Of a stretch of DNA of 64,000 nt, positions 22,268 through 34,786 are shown piece by piece; the first letter of the stretch is position 1; each line of letters begins with the position of its first letter. This DNA is from Phoenix dactylifera. Lineage: Eukaryota > Streptophyta > Magnoliopsida > Arecales > Arecaceae. Made by a program: the position numbers and the translations under genes. The notes beneath the pieces were generated by a model. It was not told where the DNA came from and did not search any database. It was given only the letters and a program-made list of their open reading frames with translations. Location of the stretch: positions 25,097,482 to 25,161,481 of the forward strand of contig NC_052395.1 in the NCBI RefSeq assembly GCF_009389715.1, read 5' to 3'.

Positions 22268-23705
22268 TTAATCGGGAGGAGGCGATTTCTTGGGGATCGA
22301 TTGTTCACAGTCTTCTCCAAAATTCTTGCTTGGGTTAATCAGAAACTGGAGAGCAGTTACAACTTCACTAATTAATGGGCGAGTGCTTGCTTCCTCTTGA
22401 AGACACATAGCAGCTGACTGCACGAGCTTGGCACAAACCTTTTATGGGAAATTTCCCCTGAAACAATGGGTCAGCCATTTGTACGTACTTCCTCTTATGT
22501 CTAAAGAGCGGTCTGCCTGCACAATTGTAACAAAATATGATATCATGTACATGCTTGAGGTAGAGAACTCTAACTGTTAAATTGAAGCCATTAGCAGAAA
22601 TATAATTGTCGAGATACTTTTAACAAAGAAAACAATATAAAATAGACAAGATTCTTTTAATTTTCCCTGGATTCTGTTTGCAAAGTCTGTTTTATAATTA
22701 GTTGTTCTTGAAGTCATGTTGTACTGTGTACACATGAATATACATGTGTGTATATACATATATATATACATACAAATCTATCACATGTACAGAGAGCAGG
22801 GGAGGGGAGAGAGGGAGAGAGATTACTATATATAATTAGTTAGAGTATTTGCATTATGATGTTGCAATCAAAATAGATGCATGCTTTGTAACAACCCAAG
22901 ACCTGACCCAAAATGGCTAGCCGGAAGGTATTATTTGGGTTCCTTGATCTTGTATAAGTACCCAAGATCTACCCAGCGAATAACCGATGTGGGACTAAAC
23001 ATACGCCCGCACGGGTCCTCACATACATCAAGTTATAAAGAAAACCTCTGAATTGTGTCATGGTTCACATGGTTTTCTTAAGCCAGAATATTACCTACTT
23101 TTCTTTTCTTTGATGATTAAACATAGGGTTGCATCATACGGTAGTGGTGGAAACGAGTGGATTTTTTAAGATGTTACATTAAAAAGCTCTTTGAGAATCT
23201 AGTGCCTCAGTGAGCATCAACCTTGAAATCAAGCTAAGATTAGCCAAGTAGTCAGTTTTCTGATCTAGCCTCAATTTGAACAGGCTTCACAGTCTTCTTC
23301 TTGTCCTAAACTATCTTTTGAATAGCCAAAGTAGAAAGGTGGTACCTTCCCTCTCATTGTTTGTAAATGTTTAAGCACACAAGCTCAATTGGGCGATTGA
23401 CTGCACTAAACAGAAGTACATTTGAACTTTCTATATTAAAATGTATGTAATGTATATTTCATGAGCCTTTTGAGTTAAAATCAGGTCACTTGACATGCCC
23501 AATGAACAAGGTGTTGCTCATGTGTTGGTTTTGTGATGCCTATAGCTCTCCTCCCAGTAATGTGCTCCAAAGACACAGCCCCGAAACTACATATGTCTTA
23601 CATCTTTGTTAACCGGCCTGTTAATGCATACTCCGGAGCACAGTAGCCATAAGTACCCATCACTCTTGCAGAAACATGGCTCTTATCTCCAGGATTAGAG
23701 ATTTC
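22268..23705 (-). pseudogene. RLCK-VII (PBL-type) protein kinase pseudogene
   Basis: Two exon remnants on the minus strand. The upstream one (23705 to about 23535) reads [20 protein letters not shown], the activation segment and APE motif of PBS1-like kinases. A stop codon at 23600-23598 then replaces the usual DVYSFG context start, with [14 protein letters not shown] following. The last exon (22516-22268) begins after a TTGTGCAG acceptor and reads KRKYVQMADPLFQGKFPIKG. After a one-base insertion it continues MCLQEEASTRPLISEVVTAL and ends at TAA 22270-22268. Earlier kinase exons (P-loop, catalytic loop) were not found. A TRIM solo LTR lies in the intron. The stop, the frameshift and the missing exons make it a pseudogene. 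Confidence 0.75.
22887..23023. mobile_element. TRIM solo LTR, copy C
   Basis: A single 137-bp LTR (plus strand TGTAACAAC ... CCTCACA) of the same family as copies A and B, with the GATGTGGGAC core intact. No interior and no clear 5-bp duplication. It lies inside the kinase pseudogene intron. Confidence 0.8.
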
Positions 23706-23822
23706 AAGATTCCACTGAATAAATCATTGAAATGGAAGAATGCTTTAGTGTGCTTGTTAGTGCACATGAAAAGTTCTCTGGGCTCATCTATTGCTGCCTT
23801 GACGCCTTAACATTCAACAATC

Positions 23823-24020
23823 CCCTATATATTGAGAAATTATATCCTACATGATGCGCACCACGTGGCTATAATGCCACCAATCGCAGCCGCTTATCTC
23901 TGTAGAAGTGCACCAGGATGAGCGCTTGATGAATAGGATTTATAGAAACGAGCGGCCGTGATTGGCGGTATGTACGCCCATATGGTGCATGCCATGCAAG
24001 ATATAATTTTTCCTATATAT
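23823..24020. mobile_element. Foldback MITE-like element with about 70-bp inverted arms
   Basis: The left arm (23823-23893) and right arm (23952-24020) are imperfect reverse complements: GAGAAATTATATC ... GCACCA ... GCCAATC-C-GCCGC pairs with its mirror on the right. The loop is about 58 bp and there is no coding. Ends are TATATA-rich, so a TA-type target is possible but not provable here. Confidence 0.6.
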
Positions 24021-24581
24021 TATATTGATTTCAGTAAATGACACCAATCCAATAATGCCATATGGTGGAGGAAAATTTTTATGTGCATTGGCCCATATCA
24101 TTACTAGTTGGAACTCATAGATCATTGAGTGGCTGAATATTATAACTTGTTTTTATTTGTTTCTCCAACTGTCTCAGCATACTTTGCTCACCATGCAACA
24201 AATCAACAATCATAAGGAAGGTAATGGACATTTTTGGATAATGAAGTATTATGTGTATGTACCAATACATATGTTAAAAGACATCCATACACCAGTGAGA
24301 TAGTGCTTTTTATAATTTATTAGTTGTAATAATATTTTAAGGTTTTAATTTCTAAATTTTGTTTTCTTTCTTACCCTCAATTTAGCTGACATTTCTGGTT
24401 TAATTTAAAATTAACTAAGGATGTGAAATTCCACAACATATTAAGTACTAAAAAATGCAGTGGGTGTCGTTCGCCGACTTCATCTACATTCTCATCTCAT
24501 CTGAAGTAAAGTCGGCAGATTATAATGTACGCGGAAAAACCCAGGGACACTTTTCTTTCTTCTCCTCCGCGATGGTCTTCA
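24021..24581 (+). other. Upstream region of the cardiolipin synthase gene
   Basis: AT-rich sequence with no gene. An in-frame upstream ATG at 24525 would add 19 residues. The ATG at 24582 is preferred because it begins MAIFRTLR, which fits a mitochondrial presequence and the N-terminus I recall for plant family members. A further out-of-frame ATG is at 24572. Confidence 0.45.
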
Positions 24582-27500
24582 ATGGCCATCTTCAGAACCC
24601 TAAGGATCCTCATCCGAAACCCTAACCCTACATCCCGCCTCTCCTTCCACGCCTCCGAGCTCCCCTTCTCCTCCTCCACGCCCTCTCCTCACTCTCTCGC
24701 CACCTTCTCTCCTTCTACTACCTCCCCCGCCCTCGCCGTCGTCCCCAACCCCTTTTCCTTCGTTCTGCGCCTCACCTCCTCGCACCCAACCCTCTTGTCC
24801 CCTCTTTCCCGATGGGTTCCGTTCTCTGGCCCGCTCTTCCTCTCCTCGCCGCCGTGGAAGCTCTCGCAGTCGGCTACCCCTCTGTATTTGCGCGGAAAAG
24901 AAGCGATCTTTCCAAAAGATTTGCTCAAAGTTCGGAGCTTCCCGATCAGATTAGGATTCAGGTCGGTAGGGGAGGTTGGGAGAGGTGTTGGGGATGTGAT
25001 CGGATGGAGGCAAGCGCCGAACGTTGACGGAGAGATTGGGAGGGTGGGGATTGGTGAGAGCTTCCTAAATTTGCCGAATTTGATCTCCCTCAGTAGGATG
25101 GTGTCTGGCCCTTTGATTGGGTGGTACGTGTGTTCTCTGTTTAATTTGATCTCTTTTGCTTAGTGCTTCCCCTTTAACATGTGCTGTTGTCGTTGTTTGG
25201 TCTTGTATTGTAGAAGTAGATGATTTATTTTGGAATTATTTCTTGGTTTAGGGCTGGCATAAAAAAATTAAGTAATTTTTTTTAAAAAAATCTTTTTAGC
25301 ATTTATATGAAGTTTCTTGATTTATTAAGAAAGCAGGTCTAAATGGTGCAATATCTTAAAGATGGTAGGATGGTGAACACATCCCGTTGGCTTTTTCATC
25401 TCTTAGTTCTTTTTTATATAATTTCTTCTTTTATTAGAAGGTAGTTTTGAAACAAAATCTAAACATGCTAAATTAATCGAGGTATTCTATTGAGGTTTAT
25501 GATGTTAGAAAATTTAACGTGAATGCAACATTTGGATATGATTGTAGCTCAGCTATTATTTTTGAACATTTGGATAATAGTTGGGTTACAGACCTAACAT
25601 GAAATCCATTGACTTTAAATATTCAAAATATGGAACTTTCACTTGGGATGCCCCTCCTGGTCTTTGTCATATATGGACTTTAACTTTAGGTTGAGCGTAC
25701 AACTAACATACAACTTTGCCACCAGTCTGACATGCGCATCCCTTGCCATGTTATCTTGCATATTTTGTAGTATTCCAAACTCTTCAACCTGCATGTATAT
25801 TCTTTCTTCATCTTCCACTTGATAGTCCTTCTAGTCATCTACTTATCTTTATCTTCTCCCCAAAATTCCTTTCTATCTATATACTGTCGATGCTACTTCC
25901 CTGTTCAGAAGGTTATCCAGAGAGTTGATGCCATGTTAACAGCTTCTTGCAGAAGAAGGTCTGAAAAGAAATATGTCCTGTGATATTAGCTATGCTGCTG
26001 AGGACTTGGCCCTTGATAGTTATGAACCAAAAGTAGAAAGCCCCTAGATATCAGGGTTTGTTGGTTGTCATGGTTGTTATATAGTTGATTTTTATATTCT
26101 TCTACCATTTCTAATAATTGAAATTTAGAGGCTTCTTCTTCTTCTTCTCATTCTTCCCTTTTTTTTTCTTTGGTGCGTGTGTGCGCATGTGTGGGAGAGG
26201 AGGGAGAGAGAAAGAGAGAGAGCTCATGCAGTGGCAGGTGACAACTTTTGAATCCAACACTGACATACATCATATGTGACACCCATATACGATCGTCTCT
26301 GTTGAGCTTTTTAGATTTCATTATACTTAATTCAATGGTTTAAAAAGTCAAACAGCTTCAACAAAGTAGTCATTTCCTAAGAAAAGAAAAAATAATATCA
26401 CATTGAAAATACAGAAGTACTTTTTTTTTCCAGAATAATCATTTCTTTCTGTTATAAGATCTTTTATTTAATAGCAACTTAATTCTACATCTTTCATGAA
26501 CTTGTAATACTTGGTGTCACACTAATGCCTTATATTCAGATTCCCATGGAGGTAAAACCCTACACACTATGCCTGGGAAAAATTAAAAAAGAAAGAAATT
26601 CTATATCTGTTTTGATTCCCCATTGGATTTCTAATGACCTATGCATGTGGTGTAGGATGATTATGAGTGAGTGGTATCTTCCTGCTTTTGGTGGTTTGGT
26701 CATCTCGGGGGCAACTGATTGGGTAGGCAATACTTCTTTCTGTAAAACAATGCCAGTAGAATTATCAAAAATCCTCTTCCCAATTCTGACATATAACTCT
26801 CTGTTTTTGTCTTCTTATTGTTATAGTTGGATGGGTTCCTTGCAAGAAAGATGGGTATTAATTCAGTGATTGGATCATATCTTGATCCCCTTGCTGATAA
26901 GGTCAAATCGGTTGCATTAAACTAGTGGTTTTGTTGAATTCCACACCTTCAATTGTTAGTGGTGCAGAATAAATCATGTCATCATTTGATGTTCAAATGT
27001 TTGACATCTTGTCGATACAGGTTTTAATTGGATGTGTTGCAGTAGCTATGGTGGATAAGAACCTTCTACATCGTAAGTACTTTGAACAACCTTGTTGCTG
27101 AGGTACAAGTAATCTATCATAGTTGAGCGCACATTTTGATCTTTTCTTGTCATGTGGAATTTATTTCAATATTCATATGCCCTTCACTAATGCGGCTAGA
27201 GCAACTATGTAAACTGATCTAATCTGATTTTTTGAAATTTGATGCTATCACTGTTTTTTTTAATATCACTAATAGGTGGAAAGCAAAAGGCACCCGAGTT
27301 ATTTGCTTGTGTTTTCTTTCTTTTCCTAATCGATAAAAGCTCTCTGGTGTTTGATTTAATTTCACCTGTACACTTGAGTTGTTTGTTCTAGATGAAAGGT
27401 TTGCTTAAAGCAGCGCATGTAAATTTTTCTCTTGGCTGGCAGTGTTTTTTAACCATCTTAGTGAGTTCTCTGAAGTTGTTCTCTCTGATTTAATGACTTA

Positions 27501-29955
27501 ACTGTCTTGCATCTCAATATTGGGTCCTAACAAGGACGTGATAAAGTACTAAAATGTTTTTTCCAGAGAGGACTATAAATCAAGGCACTTGGTTTTATGT
27601 GTTGTGTACTAATGTCTGAGAATTACTTTGAACAAATAATAGGGGAAAGGTCTGACTTGGGTTCTGGTTTTTGAAGCTGGGCTTGTTGGCCTAGTGGTGT
27701 TAAGAGACATTGGTCTTGTCAGTGGTGCAATTTGCAAGCGAGCTTCTAGCTTGGGGTGGGAGGTGAGGTTTACACAATAAGAGAAAATTGGCCTGCTTTA
27801 GTCTGATAACATGATGCTCATCTTTTCTCTTGTAATTTAGTGGAGGAGTTGGTCCGATTTTATCAACGTTGATGCAACTCATCGAGAGAAGATGGAGCCC
27901 CTCTTTATAAGCAAGGTATGCTTTTCTGCTCCAACTTCTGTCACATAGAAAATGGTATTTACTTTTCTTTTCTGAGAGTAGATGACTGCAGGTGAATACA
28001 GTTTTCCAATTGCTCTTAGTAGCCACTGCTCTTCTTCAACCAGAATTTGGTAGTGAAGAAACCCATCTGTATATAACATACTTGAGGTAATTCACAGTTT
28101 TATTTAAATTGTAATTCTAATATTGCTTCAATAAAGGACCATTGCTTGGTGGAATGGTAAAAGTCTTGGGTTGACAAGTTCAATAGCGAGGGTTCCAAGT
28201 CCTGGGGTAGCCATATTGTGAAAAAAAGAAAATGCCAAAGGTTAGGTCTTTCCCCAGTCCACCCCTCCCACGACTTGGGACCACAAATGAGTAATGGCCT
28301 TTATATTGCTTCAATAAAACTTCAACTCTTATATTGCTTTAAATATGAACTCCAGAAAGCTCATCTGTAGTTCTGTACTAAAACAATAGGCAAATGTTTG
28401 GTTAAACTGGAACTTTGGTCACCATTATAAGCAGACAACATGGCTTTAAGTGCCCCAATCTAGTACATTATGACCAAGCTGGTGGTGCTCAATCTATCTT
28501 TATATATATTTATATTTCAGGTGTCTATATAGATGTATATGACTTAGGAATTTGGGCTAAAGATGTATGGTTCAGCATCTACGACTCTTTTTGTTATGCT
28601 GATTATAAATTTATAAACACATACAATTGACTGATACGCCTGGTGAGTCTAACAAGAAGTTGTATATTATCAATTAATTTGCTGATATAGCCTATGAAGG
28701 TTTACGATAGGACCGTGGAGGGTTGGGATTTTGCTCAGTGAACTAATTGTATTCGTATATGCAGTTGATGAATGTGCTGGTGAGTCAAGGGAAATTGTAT
28801 ACAATCGGTTAATAGGCTGATATAACTTATGTAAGGTTCATGAATAGAAAGAGAGAGGTCGGCTCGGTTTTTGTTTGAGGGACAAATTTTATTAGGAATC
28901 TAAGGTTGTTCACATTCACTAGTTGATTTCAAATTGAAACAATTGCAGGAAAAAAACATGGTCTGAAATTGGAGAAAATGAATTGCGGAAAATATAAATG
29001 ATCAAGGACAGCATGCTATGTAAAAGGTTTTTTTTTTGTTTCTTATTGTTTTTTAAGTTCTGATGTGGTGAACCACTGCTACGGGAGCATGGATGCCAGG
29101 GTAGATTATTGGCCATACTTCATGTAAAACTATGCCAAACTGCAGTTGAACTGCACTGAACCATGGTGAACATGCTGAACCATGCATGTTCTCACTCAGC
29201 CTCACACATGTATGCTGATTAAATGGTTCTAGTTATCCAGGGAGCAAGATGCACCAAGAAGAAACAATAAGGTAGCAGTGGAAAATTTTGTGCTTGTAAT
29301 TCAGTATCATTTTGCTTATTGGTGCTCAATGGTGCTATAGAGATGAAGACAGCTCTCTACTTAAAGCTACTATCTTCCCCTCTATTTTCATGTTCAAGGA
29401 AATTTTGGATGGTTGCGCCTTAATCCCTTGAGCTTGAATTGGGACCTATAATGTATATCTGCCTACCCGCCATCTGGTCCAATAGGTTTGATGGGAAGCC
29501 CCCCTCTATCATAAACTCTGCTAATCTTCCTATGGAACTTCCTCGATTTTGAGTTGTACTCTATAGCCAACCCAATATTTAATTGGAGAAGGCTTGGATG
29601 ATTTTGAAAACCTAGGTGAATATACTCTGATATTGATGCGCATGGCTCAAGGTATTTGTGCATTGTAACTCTAGCTGACACCTGCTAGTATCATTCAATT
29701 CTAATTAATTGTTTTCCCTTCTCCTATGATGGATGGACTGACCGTCCTTGGTATGTTACTAGTCTTATTTAACAAAGAAAGATGCAGCAATCTACGAAGC
29801 AAAATTCTGATACAAAATAGGTATCTGTTTGCAGTTGTTTGGTAGCTTCAACAACGGTTGCATCTTCAATAGCTTATGGAGCACAACATCTTTGTAAGAG
29901 ATCAGCTTCTGCCACAGAGAAATGGTGCAACAGGTCAAGCAGCAAGTCTTTATGA
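24582..29955 (+). CDS. CLS: Cardiolipin synthase (CMP-forming), mitochondrial
   Basis: Eight exons: 24582-25123, 26656-26722, 26827-26901, 27021-27072, 27677-27762, 27841-27915, 27992-28086 and 29835-29955. GT-AG junctions and phases agree, giving 370 aa. The first ~150 residues are Arg/Ser/Pro-rich with no acids near the start, as for a mitochondrial presequence. The CDP-alcohol phosphatidyltransferase signature D-x2-D-G-x2-A-R-x8-G-x3-D-x3-D lies across exons 2 and 3 (ATDW / LDGFLARK ... [10 protein letters not shown]). Hydrophobic segments follow ([54 protein letters not shown]). The enzyme joins CDP-diacylglycerol and phosphatidylglycerol to make cardiolipin in the inner mitochondrial membrane. 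PGP synthase shares the motif, but the overall match is to plant CLS. A SINE sits in intron 7. Confidence 0.9.
28136..28302 (+). mobile_element. tRNA-derived SINE in cardiolipin synthase intron 7
   Basis: A 167-bp insert is bounded by a perfect 16-bp target duplication (ATATTGCTTCAATAAA at 28120-28135 and 28303-28318). A box A-like word TGGTGGAATGG lies at 28147-28157 and a box B-like GGTTCCAAGTCC at 28191-28202, the pol III promoter layout of SINEs. It has no poly(A) tail and ends in a CCTT-type end. Confidence 0.85.
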
Positions 29956-32248
29956 TGCCACGAGATCATTTTCTCATCAATTTAATTAGACTGTTGGAAG
30001 TGCTGGTCATGTTTATTGTTCCAAGCCGCATGCATCTAAAGGTTCGGATATTCAGAATTGTTGTTCTTTACCCGTGTCAACACTTGCCAGCCATGTATCA
30101 AAACAAGGCCTGTACATGTTGCTCTATGAAATCCTTTTTTATCTGACGATTTGTGAAATTTTGAAGTTTGAGTTCAAAATCAGAAATAGAAACCAGGGAA
30201 AATTGCAATTTTGATAAATAAGTTTGTCACTTTTTCTATGAAATAAAATAGTTAATATATTTTGCTTAAGGATTTTATGGTCCTTTGTCTCAGAATTTTA
30301 TCAAAGAGGGAGCATCTCGTATCGGCAAATTTGCTTCCTGGGGACAGTAGACCTCTAGTATTGAGAAAATAATAGAATAAGTCAGTTGAAGTCTGTGGTG
30401 GAGACCAAACCCCAGAACTTGCTTTATAATAGTAGAGATAGGTTCATATTTCTATTGACTTCCCCAACCAAAGAATTATATTTTGTGGGATTTTCAATAG
30501 CTAGGTCTTTAAAATAAATGCCGGTATTGTCTATATTGGATCATATTTTTGTGAGCACATGCAAGACATTTTCATTAGGTAATTCTTATGTTGTAATTTT
30601 GGTGTAAGATGTCATTCTTCTCAGGGTGGGACAATTGATTTTTCTACCTTCATGCAAGATACATATTATGTATTCTCCTTTCTTATAGGCATATGAGATC
30701 TAAAAAAACTGACAATCTTGCCTTTTTTAATTGAGATGAGGCACAGAAATTATACATTCTTATTGTTTATTATTGGAAATGGTAATTGAATTTTAATTTA
30801 AAGAGTTTTTCATGAAAATGTACTACAAGTCAGCATCTTCAGACCATGAATTTTTGCATCGGGTGGTGTGGGAGAGGTGATGAGGTTTCAGCAAAATGAA
30901 GTATAATATCATTACAAAGATTTTTTTTTTTTGCTAAATTGTTATTATGAGACTTCTCCGATTTCTGATTCTTTCATGATATTTGGTAAACAAGAGTGAA
31001 GAATATTACTGAAACAAAATTAATGCTCCATATGGTGTACACTTTGTTCAAGAAGGCTCTTACCACATATCTATACAGATCCAAGATAATTTGTGCCAGA
31101 GTAGTTATAATCTGCAATTTTCCCATTATAACAGGGGTTTGTGAAGCACAACTCTGTGTTGGCTTACAGGTCAGGTTAAGTTCATGGCCACAGCACCTCC
31201 AACAAGGCCAAGGCAACACCAAGCGAGTCTTACCTCGAAAACTAGAAGATGGATCACAGGTTATCTAACAGGGTGGAAGGTGAATATGGTGGTTCTAAAT
31301 TTCATTTATGAAGTTGAGAAATGACACTATCATAACTGTAATGCATGATATGATATATTGTGCTAGTTCAAACACATGCAAAACAAGAAACAGTCACAGA
31401 TGATTGTGGTACAAAGCTAAAGTTTATAAATAATGGAAATGAAGAGTGGACCAACAAAATTGCCACATACACAAATAGAAACATTCATGTGTGTGAAGAA
31501 ATAAAATGTTCTGCAGGATCTGAAGGTGCATATGGCATTTCTGTTACTCTCATCAACATAGATTGTGTCACAGTTGGCAATCTTATATACCATAAAAGCT
31601 AATAAACTATAAGCTTATCATCTTACATTAGAATAATAACTAACTTAAGAGAAACTATCAGAAAAAAAACTAACTAGATAAGATAGTAAGACACTATCAT
31701 TGTCCTTCATAGTTTTGACACTTCCTTCCATGGATGAGACCATAACATTGATGAAGAAAAGAAACTTCTCTTGGTGTGTAATGGATATGCCTTGTCTGAC
31801 AATTTTCTTTTCCTTTTTGTTTCTCTATTACTCCCATGGATCTGTATTGCTATTGCATATGGAAACCTGCAACTAGAGGTTCAGCTTTACATCATCATTA
31901 TAAACCCTTCATATAATTATCTGCATAAATATATAACCGACAAGGTGCTATCATGTTACACCTGCAGGTCCAAATCAGGCCAAACACATCCATGAACAAG
32001 CAAGACAACTAATTTAAGTATCATATAATATGAAGCATTCACCAGATGATGACTACAAAACTAGGGTTACAGAAGTACAAGACTGATTGAGCTGATTCAC
32101 GGCATATCCTTCATATTTTACTACCACAAATTAACCATTCACTAACAATGAAAAATATGGACAATATGGAACAAACATCATAAGCCCAGCACACAATGAG
32201 ATATGGTAAAGTCTACATCAATTTATCCACAGGTAGGACATAAAGAAC
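29956..32248. other. Intergenic, downstream of cardiolipin synthase
   Basis: AT-rich, probably with the CLS 3' UTR at its left end. Short ORFs near 30996-31268, 31360-31602 and 31771-31995 carry no recognisable domain. Possible later exons of a minus-strand transcript starting near 32.85 kb could lie here but I cannot join them. Confidence 0.35.
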
Positions 32249-32437
32249 CTATACTGCAAAAGTACAGCCTGCTGCTCTGTCCCCAAGTTCTTGTCCAGTC
32301 AAAAGAATGACATAAGAAGATGTGTAGCTCTTCAGGATTGGAAGGTGTATGTCAAGTCCAATTGAACACCTAATATCAAGCCTTATCCTCTCTCCTTGCT
32401 CTTTGCAGTCTATTTCATGCATCAAGGTATGGTACAT
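32249..32437 (-). CDS. Hypothetical 62-aa small ORF of a possible spliced minus-strand transcript
   Basis: This ATG-initiated ORF (MYHTLMHEIDCKEQGER...) follows a plausible leader exon: minus-strand sequence from about 32850 to 32597 ends at CCGT|GTAAGT, a strong donor. A promoter-like site II cluster lies just upstream (32880-32960). I recognise no family. It may be a non-coding transcript or one exon of a larger gene. Confidence 0.2.
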   Translation of the reverse strand: MYHTLMHEIDCKEQGERIRLDIRCSIGLDIHLPILKSYTSSYVILLTGQELGDRAAGCTFAV

Positions 32438-32879
32438 CTTCTTCCAAGGGGAAGATTAAGCAAAATGTGCCTAATCGAATTCTTCGAGGTAATGAAATGA
32501 AAGCTCCTCGAGTGATACAAGGATCGAAGCTACCAGCTAACAATATAGCTAAACAACAGCAACGAACAAAGAAAACAAAACCCAGCCCGAACTTACACGG
32601 AACGGATCCTCAAACCTCCTCCCAAGTTTTGCTGGGGCACATTCTAAACCAGTCCCTCGGCCAGCCCCGACTCTTTGCTAATATCTATTGCAGTTTGCTT
32701 CCTCCACTGAAAATTCTAACGCTCCTTTCTATACAAATCGCCCGATCAAGGTATTGCTCTAGTAGTAGCACTGTCCCTTCAAAAGGTTTGGGTTCGCAGA
32801 TGCGCGTCGTTGCTTCAATGTGCTAACAGCATGTTTTGTTCGATCTTTTCAGCAGGGCATGCATGGATTTTGTAATGTC

Positions 32880-32960
32880 CGGGCCCAATACTGTAAGGCC
32901 CAGTTGAAGGGTATTGAGCCCGGGTGAGGGGTTAGCGGGCCACACTGGCCCATGAAGAGC
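32880..32960 (-). promoter_or_regulatory. Site II (TGGGCC) cluster, likely promoter for a minus-strand transcript
   Basis: Read on the minus strand, ATGGGCCAG, CTGGGCCTT and TTGGGCCCG fall within 80 bp. TGGGCC/T site II elements bind TCP factors and mark promoters of ribosomal and mitochondrial housekeeping genes in plants. The block is GC-rich in AT-rich surroundings. Confidence 0.4.
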
Positions 32961-34293
32961 AGGATTGTCATCCCCCGCATGGGGCTGAAAGGACAGGACC
33001 ACCAGATGGCCAACGGAGAGACTCCCACAGGTATGTAAAACAAGAGCCCGCCACCTCCTCCTCCTCGGCAGCTGAGCCCTGAGCTGGCCCGAAGAGGAGG
33101 GGCAGCTGGTGGCTCCCGGAGCTCTGAGGAAGGAGAGAATGCCACCTCTCCTTGGCCACCACAAAGCTTCCAGCAACCTGGGAGCTGCAAATTAAACTGT
33201 TACTAGACTATGGTCCTTCTCTCCACTTGGATTCCCCAGCCAAAGATTTTATCACTTGGAAGCTGAGCCCTGCATGCAAGCCGGGTCTTTCCTGAGACCG
33301 CCAAAGTTTGTTTCAAACCGTTCGCTGTCACCTCATCTACAAGACTACATCTGAAGAAGCCCCAGCTGAGTGCGGCATATTCTATTTCCCATCGTATTTT
33401 TAGAGGTTCTATGGCATTTATAATCCTCTTAGCTCCTGCTATTAAGTTTAGCCTCATGTATGATGTATGAAAGCCAATGCTTGCAGCAGCTTTGCACCCT
33501 CTATAGTTTTCAAAGCACTCCAAACTTCTTTATTCATCAATCTGCAATGGTCTCAAAGTGGTTATTGCACAATCCAACCTTCACAATTCATCCATCTGCA
33601 CTCCAAACTCCTTTATTTGATGACTTTAATGCTGATTTGAAGGGAAGAGGAAAGTCCTTGAACCAGAAGGGAAACCATTTCTTTAAATTTTTATCAAATT
33701 CAGCCCGGCCCACCTTGACTGGCGGTATATTTTATTCAATTGATGCACTGGTAGACGCGGTCTTCCTTCTTTTCTTTTCTGTCCACAAGCACGCGGTCTT
33801 CACTTGATGCACCTTGACTATAGGTTCAACCCATGGACTAATGGACAAAGGAGGAAGTTTCCTCCTTCCCAATCAGCTAATGGACATTTCAACGAGAAAA
33901 ATACCAGCAGTTTTTTTTTTCCGAGAATATCGTTTTAGAGTAAAGCAAGCTCGAAAAAAAGATAATAGAAATACTTCGAAAAAAATATATCACCAATTCT
34001 TTTCTAGCGAATACCGTTTTAGAGTAAAGCAACCTCGGAAAATGATGACGGTAAGATGTATATCATAAAAGAGGCAAAAAAACAAAAAAAAACCCAATGA
34101 TGACCCACCAATAGTTGGGAACAAGGTGGGTCTGGACCAAATTATAATATTTCATTAGCCCAACCATAAAGAAGTGAAGGGAAAATCTTAGCATGGCCTT
34201 AAGAGTTTTCTTGTATATATAGGCCAAGCCGACCGGAAAAGGATTAGTTACTTGATCCTCAGGACCAGCAAACTCGAGGTGGAAATTAGAAGG
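32961..34293. other. Unassigned region left of the retrotransposon cluster
   Basis: GC-rich ORFs at 32823-33190 (minus) and the 106-aa frame at 33203-33523 (minus) have no domain I know. At 33.9-34.05 kb a short unit (encoding EYRFRVKQ on the plus strand) occurs twice about 100 bp apart. The word block at 33612-33667 recurs at 43024-43078. Confidence 0.35.
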
Positions 34294-34762
34294 TGTTGGA
34301 AAAATTATGCACAGCGGAATAATAATAAAACGTAAATAGTTTTACTAACCTCCGGCCATCATTGATTAAACACTCTGGAGATTAAGCCCTTCTAATCAAG
34401 CACCAATCTTTGATCGCCCACACAAGAGGAAGAAGAGACGACTCAGCACCGATTAAGCACCCAGACTAACTGAGGAGGGAGAGACATGCGAGGGAGAGAA
34501 ACCACAGAGAGAGAGAGAATTTGGGGCTTCTAACCCATGCAGAACTTGAGTGCCTTAGTTGATGAATCCATAGGCTATTTATAGTGCTAGGTTAGGGATC
34601 CAAATCCTTATCCTTAAAGTTTATCTTTAATTAGTTCCTATCCATCAAGAAACTACCTGATAAGATAAACTCCTCTAATGAGATTGAATTAAGTCACCAA
34701 GATAAACGAGGTTTATCTTGATGTGGGATAAGCTTGATCAAGTGGGCCACATCATGCTAACA
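34294..34762 (-). repeat. 3' LTR of the minus-strand copia element
   Basis: 469 bp; minus strand TGTTAGCATG ... TTTTTCCAACA. The polypurine tract CCAAGTGGGAGAA abuts it (34775-34763). A TATA box (TATAAATAG, minus, near 34575-34587) marks the promoter. Confidence 0.75.
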
Positions 34763-34786
34763 TTCTCCCACTTGGCCCACGTAACA

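Noticed and set aside
24525..24581. Upstream start of cardiolipin synthase at 24525
   Set aside because: Possible, but MAIFRTLR at 24582 fits the family N-terminus and a basic presequence better.
33203..33523. 106-aa minus-strand ORF as a gene
   Set aside because: No motif recognised, no clear splice partners. Kept only as part of an unassigned region.
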